Assembly (NCBI GenBank): GCA_017441205.1
Contig: JAFRYG010000057.1
Span: 1 to 60,345, forward strand
Length of the DNA: 60,345 nucleotides
DNA from: Pseudomonadota bacterium
GTDB lineage: Bacteria; Myxococcota_A; Bradymonadia; UBA4248
Direction: 5' to 3'
Under the pieces are notes generated by a model. It was not told the origin of the DNA. It did no database searches and saw only the letters and a program-made list of their open reading frames with translations. Positions 10,301 through 16,190 of this stretch are shown here, in pieces. The first letter of the stretch is position 1, and each line of letters opens with the position of its first letter. A program made the translations under genes and the position numbers.

Positions 10301-10991
10301 CGAAGCCGGTGAGTACGATACAGCCATCATGATTCTGCGCAAAGTCGCCAAACTGCGCGGCGACGAAGTTACATCATGGCGAGAACTCGCCCTGACTCTC
10401 ACAATGCGCGGAAAACAGAACCACAGTGCTGCCGATATTCAGGAAGCTCTCGAACTTTTCCATAAAGCAGCATTTACACCATGGCAACGCAATGACGCCG
10501 TCTGGACTGCTGTCATCGCGCTCGAAGAGCTCAACGAACTGATAGCATGGACAAATCGTCAGCAATGGAACGACGATGCACCCGAAATTCCAAGGTTCGA
10601 GAATAAATTCGCCAAAAATCTCGATACCGATCTGCGCATCATGATCTCCTGGGACGCCGACGACACCGACATCGATATGCATGTCGTCGACCCCAGCGGC
10701 GAAAAAATCTATTATGGTCATCACCATTCCAGTACCGGTGCATTCCTCAGTCATGACGTGACGAGAGGATACGGCCCAGAAGAATTCCTTCACAAAGTTG
10801 CCCCCAAGGGCACTTACGAAGTGATAACCCACTATTTTGCTTCACATCAGCAAAAACTCGTCGGGCCTGCAACCATCACCATAACGTTCTACACCAACTG
10901 GGGACGCCCCGAACAAAAGAGCGAAACGATGTGTCTGCGCCTCGACAATGCCAGGGATCGAAACGCCATCGGCAAGTTTAATGTCGAATAA
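7320..10991 (+). CDS. VIT/vWA/DUF2135 lipoprotein (paralog 2)
   Basis: 1223 residues from the ATG at 7320, chosen because GGAG at 7310-7313 sits 6 bases ahead; the ATG at 7308 has no ribosome site. The order matches paralog 1: lipobox LSVGC, Cys-rich stalk, VIT domain, vWA domain with DASGS and FTDGID, TPR-like helices, DUF2135. Long stretches are nearly identical to the neighbour. The linker between vWA and TPR regions differs strongly: it has an Asn run encoded by AAT repeats (near 9559) and a Gly/Ala-rich stretch (about 9840-9980). A recent tandem duplication with fast linker change is the simplest reading. A surface-exposed structural or binding role is inferred. Confidence 0.88.
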   Translation: MQYCIFNNLNQKTCLLLAFAAILSVGCTQKNVQTTDQEQATAQKPPEEPPRDEVVPCEKGLWDPATQRCVDCLSSKDCKNPRRPVCSENACVSCDDSHACDTGKCNIKTGKCMECMSDNDCTLRQKGVCWQGVCSTCSTKNCSLECNDFTGKCGDPVVLPCPGGNCGAPSPTTIEDIAPETLALINNIRLLNVAVQDLNKGEKPTQIQSYKVDARVNGMFAEVSTEFTIYNPNRRVFEGELEFPLPDGAVISGYAIDVNGIMVDGAVVEKDKARIAFENEVKMGVDPGLVEQIKGNAYRTRIYPIMGRGKRQIRVVYTTPLAIAPNGDAALALPMPKTKLSQRDITISVASGMPAPAVGGLGDKRFESAEAVWRVESHDTNVTPKENILVAMPALPDVITAIEADMGDIFFSASVKTAEAQPPAMPAMPNKWRIIWDASGSRTPDDIAAARKLIDSLPESATYELHVFRNALEPVQTLNSRTELITKLNSLPYDGSTDFAPLEAIAKQNFDGPTLFFTDGIDTMTGALPDFGTSSVALISGAAHDIPSMRHICGGHTINLDIINGEEAVKQILLPQPVVSAVKGDGLSNIQGIGIPASGRITVVGRMTEINPNATILLSDGRKIPVTFNTNNVPGGRTIASAWAARRVDELSPRADDNREELLALGRRFSIVSPVTSLIVFERLDQWLRYDIEPPESLHLLNVQWHARRRSESQRQEDRVFAEKNWLRDLTYEWNERLNWWNNPIPNNNNNKNQDPFDEEEPMAEAEEAPAQEPAEEESDLMAALSGHRRNPNPNQQQGLLLESTPMNSMLDANSAIDLDNLDWSSFDANANAATAGYGLDATGAGGVGAGLGGFGAGGFGPGGGGGGGASRSANLGSSGGAARSNISGGLPGRHADQNNYAAASIMVKAWDPKTPYLQAIKDAYTVYKTSESLYAEYLRQREKYAQSPAFFLDCANLFFREKQPQLAVRILSNLSELKIDDVAVLRIYAWRLREAGEYDTAIMILRKVAKLRGDEVTSWRELALTLTMRGKQNHSAADIQEALELFHKAAFTPWQRNDAVWTAVIALEELNELIAWTNRQQWNDDAPEIPRFENKFAKNLDTDLRIMISWDADDTDIDMHVVDPSGEKIYYGHHHSSTGAFLSHDVTRGYGPEEFLHKVAPKGTYEVITHYFASHQQKLVGPATITITFYTNWGRPEQKSETMCLRLDNARDRNAIGKFNVE

Positions 10992-11032
10992 TTCCATAAC
11001 GCGTCAACATATATAAATATATATCTTTGGGT

Positions 11033-11054
11033 GCCGCATATCGCAGATAGCGGC
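11033..11054 (-). repeat. Bulged stem-loop, reverse orientation, T in the bulge
   Basis: Read on the minus strand: GCCGC-TATC-TGC-GATA-T-GCGGC. It is the only clear family member here with T rather than C as the unpaired base. Confidence 0.7.
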
Positions 11055-11166
11055 CCCCACAGATATCAGATTACAATGTTGACAATTCATGCAACCTTCC
11101 TCACAATATCGTCCAACGTGGGCTGAGAAACGCCTTTTGGATAACCATTTTGAAGGGGAACCTCAC

Positions 11167-11946
11167 ATGAACGCCGACAAGACCGTACTGACCAATTGGA
11201 CCAAGAAAGACCAGGACCGCCAGAACCTTCATCTGCAGCGCATTCTCGACAGAATTCACGTCAAGACGAAGCGCCAGGCCTCTTCTGTCGTCATCTTCGA
11301 CCTGGATGGAACGCTGTTCGACAACCGTCCCAGAACCATGTACATCTTTCGCCAGATTGCCGATCAGTTTTACGACCAGCTGCCTCAGCTGGTCATGGCG
11401 GTCGAAAACGGCGAAATCAACAACCTGGACAATTACCAGTATGGCCCGGAGGATTCGCTGGCATGCCTGGGCGTCACGGACGAAAACGAAATCAAGCTTA
11501 TCAAGGCCGAATGGTCCAAGCGCTTCTTCACCGACTACTATCAGCAATACGATGTGCCGCTTCCCGGAGCGAAAAAGTTCGTCAGCGACGTCTATGAAGC
11601 GGGCGCCACGGTGATTTACCTGACCGGGCGCGACGTCAACATGCTCGTAGGTCTGACGCAGACGCTGCGCATGTGCGGTTTCCCGGTGGGCGTCGTCGGC
11701 ACCATGACGATGACCAAAAAGGACTTCAATCAGGACGATGGCATGTTCAAAGACGAAGTCGCAGCCTATCTCGACCGCCTGGGCGAAGTGGTGGGCATCT
11801 TCGAAAATGAACCGACCAACAGCAATCTGTTCCAGAAGAATTTCCCCGGCGCCACGTCGATGTTCTTGCTGACGCAGCACAGGCCGGATGCGCCCGAACT
11901 GGACGACGGCATCACGCCCATCCGCGATTTCCGCATCCTTAATTAG
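11167..11946 (+). CDS. HAD-superfamily hydrolase
   Basis: 259 residues from the ATG at 11167, preceded by GAAGGGGA; the longer frame from 11089 lacks a ribosome site and its first 26 codons look non-coding. Motif I is DLDGTLFDNRP (nucleophile Asp plus general acid Asp) and motif II is YLTGRD. An acidic stretch (GIFENEPTNSNLF) may supply motif IV. A helical cap probably lies between motifs I and II. Members hydrolyse phosphate monoesters or phosphonates; the substrate cannot be told from sequence. It is cytoplasmic and stands alone, followed by a stem-loop array that may terminate it. Confidence 0.85.
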   Translation: MNADKTVLTNWTKKDQDRQNLHLQRILDRIHVKTKRQASSVVIFDLDGTLFDNRPRTMYIFRQIADQFYDQLPQLVMAVENGEINNLDNYQYGPEDSLACLGVTDENEIKLIKAEWSKRFFTDYYQQYDVPLPGAKKFVSDVYEAGATVIYLTGRDVNMLVGLTQTLRMCGFPVGVVGTMTMTKKDFNQDDGMFKDEVAAYLDRLGEVVGIFENEPTNSNLFQKNFPGATSMFLLTQHRPDAPELDDGITPIRDFRILN

Positions 11947-11967
11947 GATTTGAATTTGTTTTGGTGT

Positions 11968-12090
11968 GCGCACCTATGCCTGCGGCATACGGTGCGCCAG
12001 AGACGTGTCACGACACGTCTCTGCTCGCTATTGGCCTGCAGCCAATACGCTCGCTCAAACGCCGCTATGCCAAAGGCATACGCGGCGTTT
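11968..12090 (+). repeat. Array: three bulged stem-loops and one 26-bp palindrome
   Basis: Stem-loop 11968-11997: GCGCACC-TATGCC-TGC-GGCATA-C-GGTGCGC. Palindrome 11998-12023: CAGAGACGTGTC-AC-GACACGTCTCTG, perfect over 12 bp. Stem-loop 12027-12050: TATTGGC/GCCAATA plus C. Stem-loop 12057-12090: AAACGCCGC-TATGCC-AAA-GGCATA-C-GCGGCGTTT, perfect over 15 bp. It lies between the ends of two convergent genes; nothing else is seen in 11947-12211. Confidence 0.85.
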
Positions 12091-12211
12091 ATATTATACG
12101 CAGCAAATGCGCCATCCAGTCACAACACCGACCACGCAAACATCGTCATATACAGCCCAAACGCCTGAATAGGAAAATACGCACAAATCCGTATTTTATG
12201 ATTTACATTAT

Positions 12212-13834
12212 TTATCGATTCCTAAGCACTTTATACATGTGTTTGCAAAACGCTTTCGAAAAAACATCCGGTGTATCCGGCAATGTACAAACCAGACGAA
12301 TGTACTCAATTGGGGCATCAAGCGCTTCATTCAGCGGAATCCCCCCGTATATCGGTTCACTTGCAATCTGATAATGGTAAACATTGGAGTGACGAAAAAT
12401 ATTTTCCCGTCTGTCCGGGCTGTCATCGATTTCCCAGATGAGTCTCAAGTCCGATCCATTGGCATTGTAATGACATATATATTCATTCTGCAGCTGATTC
12501 TCACCAATTTCGTAGATTTTGACAGATTTGTCCCCCTCCCTGGCCTGAATCAGCAAAAGATAAATGATATCTTTTCCATCGAGAAGAACTTTCCAGATTG
12601 AGTAGTTATATTTGTCGTTGCTGTCATGATCGCAAACACTTTCCGAGACTTCAAATGGCTCATGCAGCGCACATTGTCCCGATTTGAGCACAATATTATT
12701 TTTACTCACATAAGGATAGATGGATACATCCGACGTCAATGCCTTATATAACGCTTTTTTTTCTTTTTCACTCCAGTCACTGCTATACCCGGATGGACTG
12801 GGGATTTTTCCCAAATACCGTATGTATTGCGGAATTCCCCGAGGCGCGTTGTCGCGCGCATTAAATGTTTCTTTGCTGATTTCATACCAGCCGACGACAT
12901 TGACACTCCCCTCCCCCAAAATGTTTATAAAACCAAAATCACGAAAAAGATAATGCGTTGAATCATCAACCAATTTTACTTCATAATAGTCGTTATAAAT
13001 ATTTTCATATTCCAATAATGGTTTCTTTATACCCAGATCTTTTACCAGACAGATATCACCATAATTATAGTTCCATTTCGATTTAATATATAATCCTTCT
13101 TTCAATGCACGATACACGGCAAAATTTGCCCTGCGGTCATTTTCTCCGGAAAAAGATCCAATATATCGTATTGCCGGTTCGCACTTGTTATTACGATAAT
13201 TGGATTCGCTGATTTCATATACACTCCAGCCGCGGATATAGCAGCGATCCGGCATTTCCGCATAATACAAATACCGGACTTGACCATCAATCAGGAATTG
13301 CTTTTTTAGATCATAGCCTGAACCCGTCGGTTCAAGCTCCAAAACTTCGTATGCACTGCGCACACTTTCACAATATCTATAGATAAAGCGCGGCCCCTCA
13401 TCTCCGTATTCTCCGGTCGAAATAAAACCTGCAGAATACAAAACTCGCTGTGATTTTCTGTTTTCCGCAGTCGTTTCCGCTTCTATTCTGGTCACGCCTT
13501 CCTGTGATATAGCCCATTCACATATCGTCTTCACAGCTTCGGTCATATAGCCGTTTCCGCAAAATCCTTCTCTCAGACCATAGCCGATTTCGACCATGCC
13601 ATCCGCATTCAGCCCCTTAAAACTCAAATCACCGACAATCGTACCGGGCTGACTTTTGAGCGCAATAAACCATACTGTAAACCATATTCTTTGATTCGGA
13701 TGATCTATACAACCTTGCAGCATCTCAGTATATGCTTGTTTTAATTCGGCATCCGGCTCATTATCCAGGAGTTTTTGCAGATCACTCTCATTTATCGGGG
13801 ACAGAACCAACCGTTCACTTTCTATCTTTATCAT
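12212..13834 (-). CDS. GNAT N-acetyltransferase fused to a duplicated unknown domain
   Basis: 540 residues. The first 160 match the RimJ/RimL-type GNAT fold: ESERLVLSPINESDL start, VGDLSFKG strand, GYGLREGFCGNGYMTEAV (acetyl-CoA loop), ETTAENRKSQRVLYSAGF. Such enzymes move acetyl from acetyl-CoA to an amine. The remaining 380 residues are rich in Tyr, Asp and Asn and contain two related units, each with GW-YEIS followed by RYIG or RYLG and a YRALK or YKALT helix. This suggests an internal duplication of a beta-rich domain with no family name known to me. AAGGA precedes the ATG. GC content is lower than in the genes to its left, consistent with acquisition. Confidence 0.78.
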   Translation of the reverse strand: MIKIESERLVLSPINESDLQKLLDNEPDAELKQAYTEMLQGCIDHPNQRIWFTVWFIALKSQPGTIVGDLSFKGLNADGMVEIGYGLREGFCGNGYMTEAVKTICEWAISQEGVTRIEAETTAENRKSQRVLYSAGFISTGEYGDEGPRFIYRYCESVRSAYEVLELEPTGSGYDLKKQFLIDGQVRYLYYAEMPDRCYIRGWSVYEISESNYRNNKCEPAIRYIGSFSGENDRRANFAVYRALKEGLYIKSKWNYNYGDICLVKDLGIKKPLLEYENIYNDYYEVKLVDDSTHYLFRDFGFINILGEGSVNVVGWYEISKETFNARDNAPRGIPQYIRYLGKIPSPSGYSSDWSEKEKKALYKALTSDVSIYPYVSKNNIVLKSGQCALHEPFEVSESVCDHDSNDKYNYSIWKVLLDGKDIIYLLLIQAREGDKSVKIYEIGENQLQNEYICHYNANGSDLRLIWEIDDSPDRRENIFRHSNVYHYQIASEPIYGGIPLNEALDAPIEYIRLVCTLPDTPDVFSKAFCKHMYKVLRNR

Positions 13835-13998
13835 TTCGTCATCCTTCAGGCATGTCTCAATGGTTTATCGTCACCATACCGGTTTTTCGCCGACATGAGT
13901 TTAATGCATGCAGCAATATAATGACAGAGGGAAAACCGATACGACATCCAGTCCGCACTCCACCTCGACACCCCCGAAAAGGATCGCTGACGTCCGCG

Positions 13999-14185
13999 TA
14001 TTTTCATAGAGACGTGTCACGACACTCGCTATTGGCCGCGCTGCGGCCAATACGATCGCTGACGCCCGCTATCGCTGCGCAATACGCGGGCTATTTTCAT
14101 AGAGACGTGTCACGACGTCTCTGCTCGCTATTGGCCGCGCTGCGGCCAATACGCTCGCTGACGCGCGCTATCTGCGATACGCCCG
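13999..14185 (+). repeat. 93-bp tandem duplication carrying four bulged stem-loops
   Basis: Two units, 13999-14091 and 14092-14185, both begin with the same 25 bases (TATTTTCATAG then the left part of the GAGACGTGTC palindrome). Each continues with a TATTGGCCGC/GCGGCCAATA-C stem-loop (14029-14054; 14127-14154) and a second smaller one (14064-14091, GCCCGC-TATCGC-TGC-GCAATA-C-GCGGGC; 14167-14182). The units differ by small indels in the palindrome. The 479-base gap 13835-14313 shows no gene. Confidence 0.85.
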
Positions 14186-14313
14186 GCACCACTAAGTGCA
14201 ATGCATATTTGCCATTCTTGTGATACAATGGTCATCGGGTGTGCAAAAATGTCCTCTAATGGCGGTTCTGCCCCCACAACAACCGACTAAGCAAAATAAC
14301 TCGGAGTAAACGC

Positions 14314-14787
14314 ATGATTCTCTATCACGGCAGCAATATTGAGGTCAGACAGCCACGGCTGCTTAATCAGCAGAGACCTACTGATTTTGGTAGCGGTTTT
14401 TATCTGACAAGTGATTTAGAGCAAGCATCGCACTGGGCCGTTCGAGTCACTAAGCGTCGCCAAACAGGTACGCCAACGGTATCCGCATTTAATGTTGATA
14501 TCTCCCAATGGAACTTGTTAAAAATTCGTTCTTTTCAGATGGATGAAGATTGGCTGGAGTATGTTTTTGATAATAGGCACCTAAAATCTATTGAAAATGA
14601 CTGGGATGTCGTTTTTGGACCAGTTGCGGATGACCAGACCATGACAACACTCGGTCTATATCTAAGTGGACAAATTAAAGCACACATGGCAATTGAAATG
14701 CTTTTGCCGCAAAAGTTAAAGGATCAGTACTGTTTTAAAACGGAAGCTGCATTAAACTGCCTGCATTTTATGGAGGTTCTGAGATGA
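14314..14787 (+). CDS. DUF3990 protein (ADP-ribosyltransferase-like fold)
   Basis: 157 residues. The start MILYHGSNIEV and the GSGFYLTSDLEQASHWA block are the hallmarks of DUF3990, a family related to ADP-ribosyltransferases (H-G near the N-terminus, then G-x-G-F-Y). It would transfer ADP-ribose from NAD to an unknown target; that activity is inferred from the fold. ACTCGGAG lies ahead of the ATG. It overlaps the next gene by 4 bp (ATGA) and forms a three-gene unit with two small proteins, a known gene neighbourhood that resembles toxin-antitoxin or phage-defence modules. GC is low. Confidence 0.82.
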   Translation: MILYHGSNIEVRQPRLLNQQRPTDFGSGFYLTSDLEQASHWAVRVTKRRQTGTPTVSAFNVDISQWNLLKIRSFQMDEDWLEYVFDNRHLKSIENDWDVVFGPVADDQTMTTLGLYLSGQIKAHMAIEMLLPQKLKDQYCFKTEAALNCLHFMEVLR

Positions 14788-15044
14788 ATTTTCACAACCA
14801 TAAATCCATGATCCCAGAATTGCTTGATTATTATGATCGATATGTGACGCAAATGATAGTTAAAAAATATCAGTATGACTATTTGGAAGCTTTTCGACAA
14901 TTTGTAACTTCTGAAACCCATAAAATGCTTGAAGATAAAGAATGTGAGTTATGGGAATTTGGTCCGGCAGCATTATTTGATATGTGGGAAGCCGAAAAAG
15001 TTACAGGCGATCCCCGAAATTCGGTCTATATCAGGGAGGACTGA
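14784..15044 (+). CDS. Small DUF3990-associated protein
   Basis: 86 residues, helical and acidic at the C-terminus (LWEFGPAALFDMWE, GDPRNSVYIRE). It overlaps the DUF3990 gene by ATGA and is followed 1 bp later by a DUF3791 gene, so all three are translationally coupled. Similar small proteins are common beside DUF3990 genes. It may act as a partner or antitoxin, but this is inference from position only. Confidence 0.75.
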   Translation: MNFHNHKSMIPELLDYYDRYVTQMIVKKYQYDYLEAFRQFVTSETHKMLEDKECELWEFGPAALFDMWEAEKVTGDPRNSVYIRED

Positions 15045-15045
15045 T

Positions 15046-15255
15046 ATGTCTGACGAACTTAAGTTTTTCAGCTATCTGCTTGAATGTTATGCCGAACACA
15101 AGGATATGGCATCTGGAGACGTCATGCGCCTCTGGGACGCACACAATCTCGTGCCCTATATCATGGACAATTACTTCATGTATCATCAGGAAGCCATCGA
15201 AAACGCCTTTGCCGATATCGACAGCATGATCGAAACAGGCAAGCCAGCTTGGTAG
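15046..15255 (+). CDS. DUF3791 family protein
   Basis: 69 residues from the ATG at 15046. The start is fixed by GGGAGGA at 15034-15040 inside the end of the previous gene; upstream frames are spurious. The sequence (MSDELKFFSYLLECYAEHK, then YIMDNYFMYHQ and DIDSMIE) fits DUF3791, short helical proteins that accompany DUF3990. Likely the immunity or regulatory member of the unit. The function of the family is not established. Confidence 0.78.
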   Translation: MSDELKFFSYLLECYAEHKDMASGDVMRLWDAHNLVPYIMDNYFMYHQEAIENAFADIDSMIETGKPAW

Positions 15256-15267
15256 TGGACCGCCATG

Positions 15268-15692
15268 ACGTCACACTTTTGAAGACCAAGGAGATTTGTA
15301 CCATGGATAACCCAGCAATCACCCCAAAAACAGACGCTTACAACGCCCTGCTCCAGAATGTCGGCAATGCCCTGACCCAAGGCCGTTCCCGTGCTGCCGC
15401 CGCAGTCAACGCCGCTATGGTGCAGACCTACTGGGAAATCGGCAGACAAATCGTCGAATACGAACAAAAGGGAAATGAACGTGCAGAATACGGAACGGAA
15501 TTGCTAAAACGCCTTTCCCGCGACCTGACAGAGCGCTATGGCAAGGGATTTGGGAAGAGCAATATTTTCGCAATGCGACGCTTCTTTCTCCTCTATCAAA
15601 AATTCCAGACAGTGTCTGGAAAATTGACCTGGAGCCATTACGTCGCGCTTTTGAAGCCCAAGGAGATATGTACCATGGATAGTCCTGCAATC
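15268..15692 (+). repeat. 53-bp direct repeat pair bracketing a DUF1016 fragment
   Basis: Copies at 15268-15320 and 15640-15692 match at 46 of 53 positions. Each contains the end of a frame reading -V-x-LLK, an AAGGAGAT ribosome site, TGTACC and the start ATGGAT-x-CCxGCAATC. The second copy supplies the start of the antitoxin-like gene. The pair marks a duplication or recombination junction. Confidence 0.85.
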
Positions 15693-15917
15693 GCCGCACT
15701 CAGAAAAGATGCATACAAACAGATTGACCAATTGACAGAAGACACACTTTTGCTTCTTGTAAAGTTCTTAAAAAGTATCAATAACCAGGAAAGCGAGCCA
15801 CAACACAAAGCAGTTGCAAGGAAACCCGGTATTGCCAAAGGTAAATTTGTTTGTCCTGACGATATTGACGAAGATAACGAAATGATTGCTTCATGGTTTG
15901 AGGGAAAAAAATCATGA
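15303..15917 (+). CDS. DUF1016 N-terminal fragment read through into an antitoxin-like tail
   Basis: 204 codons from ATG 15303 (AAGGAG ahead). Residues 1-115 match the N-terminal domain of DUF1016/YhcG proteins: MVQTYWEIGRQIVEYEQ, YGTELLKRLSRDLTERYGKGF, NIFAMRRFFLLYQ, LTWSHYVALL. YhcG-type proteins also have a C-terminal PD-(D/E)XK nuclease domain, absent here. After WSHYVALLK the frame passes into a ribosome site and the start of a different small protein, so the fusion looks like a recombination scar rather than a designed protein. It is probably a pseudogene for DUF1016, although the continuous frame could still be translated. Confidence 0.7.
   Translation: MDNPAITPKTDAYNALLQNVGNALTQGRSRAAAAVNAAMVQTYWEIGRQIVEYEQKGNERAEYGTELLKRLSRDLTERYGKGFGKSNIFAMRRFFLLYQKFQTVSGKLTWSHYVALLKPKEICTMDSPAIAALRKDAYKQIDQLTEDTLLLLVKFLKSINNQESEPQHKAVARKPGIAKGKFVCPDDIDEDNEMIASWFEGKKS
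15675..15917 (+). CDS. Small antitoxin-like protein (DUF2281/VapB-type tail)
   Basis: 80 residues with its own start at 15675 and the ribosome site AAGGAGATATGTACC inside the direct repeat. The N-terminal half is helical (TEDTLLLLVKFLKSI), followed by a flexible linker and a tail GIAKGKFVCPDDIDEDNE typical of antitoxins that wrap round a PIN or RelE toxin. The next frame starts ATGATG over its stop, as in a toxin-antitoxin operon, but ends after 21 codons. It therefore looks like an orphan antitoxin. Confidence 0.62.
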   Translation: MDSPAIAALRKDAYKQIDQLTEDTLLLLVKFLKSINNQESEPQHKAVARKPGIAKGKFVCPDDIDEDNEMIASWFEGKKS

Positions 15918-15979
15918 TGCTTTTAACTCATGACGCTCTAATTCCCGGATACGAAGAACCGTGCATCGTTTACATTTAG
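15914..15979 (+). pseudogene. 21-codon remnant after the antitoxin-like gene
   Basis: Starts ATGATG overlapping the previous stop by ATGA, the position expected of a toxin gene, and ends at TAG 15977-15979. It is too short to identify and may be the start of a deleted toxin or a spurious frame. Confidence 0.3.
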
Positions 15980-15988
15980 GAGCCTCCC

Positions 15989-16090
15989 ATGCCGAATAAA
16001 AAACTCATCGAAGTCGCACTCCCGCTCGAAGCTATCAACGCCGCAGCAAAGCGCGAAAAATCCATTCGCCACGGCCATCCATCGAAGTAA
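15989..16090 (+). pseudogene. N-terminal relic of a DUF1156 adenine methylase
   Basis: 33 codons with a good ribosome site (TTTAGGAG then 7 bases to ATG). The peptide contains [19 protein letters not shown] and [10 protein letters not shown]. This matches the start of DUF1156 (COG1743) DNA adenine methylases, which continue with a WWARRP motif. A stop follows at the point where that motif should begin, so about 900 residues are missing. These methylases usually belong to multi-gene anti-phage loci. Confidence 0.75.
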
Positions 16091-16101
16091 TATAAATAGA
16101 A

Positions 16102-16117
16102 TATCAGATATCTGATA
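16102..16117 (+). promoter_or_regulatory. 16-bp perfect palindrome ahead of mcrBC
   Basis: TATCAGATATCTGATA is a perfect palindrome that starts 74 bp before the mcrB-like gene's TTG/ATG region. TATAAA-like bases at 16091-16098 precede it. It may be an operator for a regulator of the restriction genes; no such regulator was seen nearby. Confidence 0.45.
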
Positions 16118-16190
16118 AGTGGGCTTAGGTGCTCAACGCAATATAAACAAGAAGCAGAATTACTGCACATAGATATTGGAGCCGAGCAAT

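Noticed and set aside
11101..11973. Long minus-strand frame opposite the HAD gene
   Set aside because: The HAD motifs DLDGTLFDNRP and YLTGRD on the plus strand are decisive; the opposite frame is a shadow.
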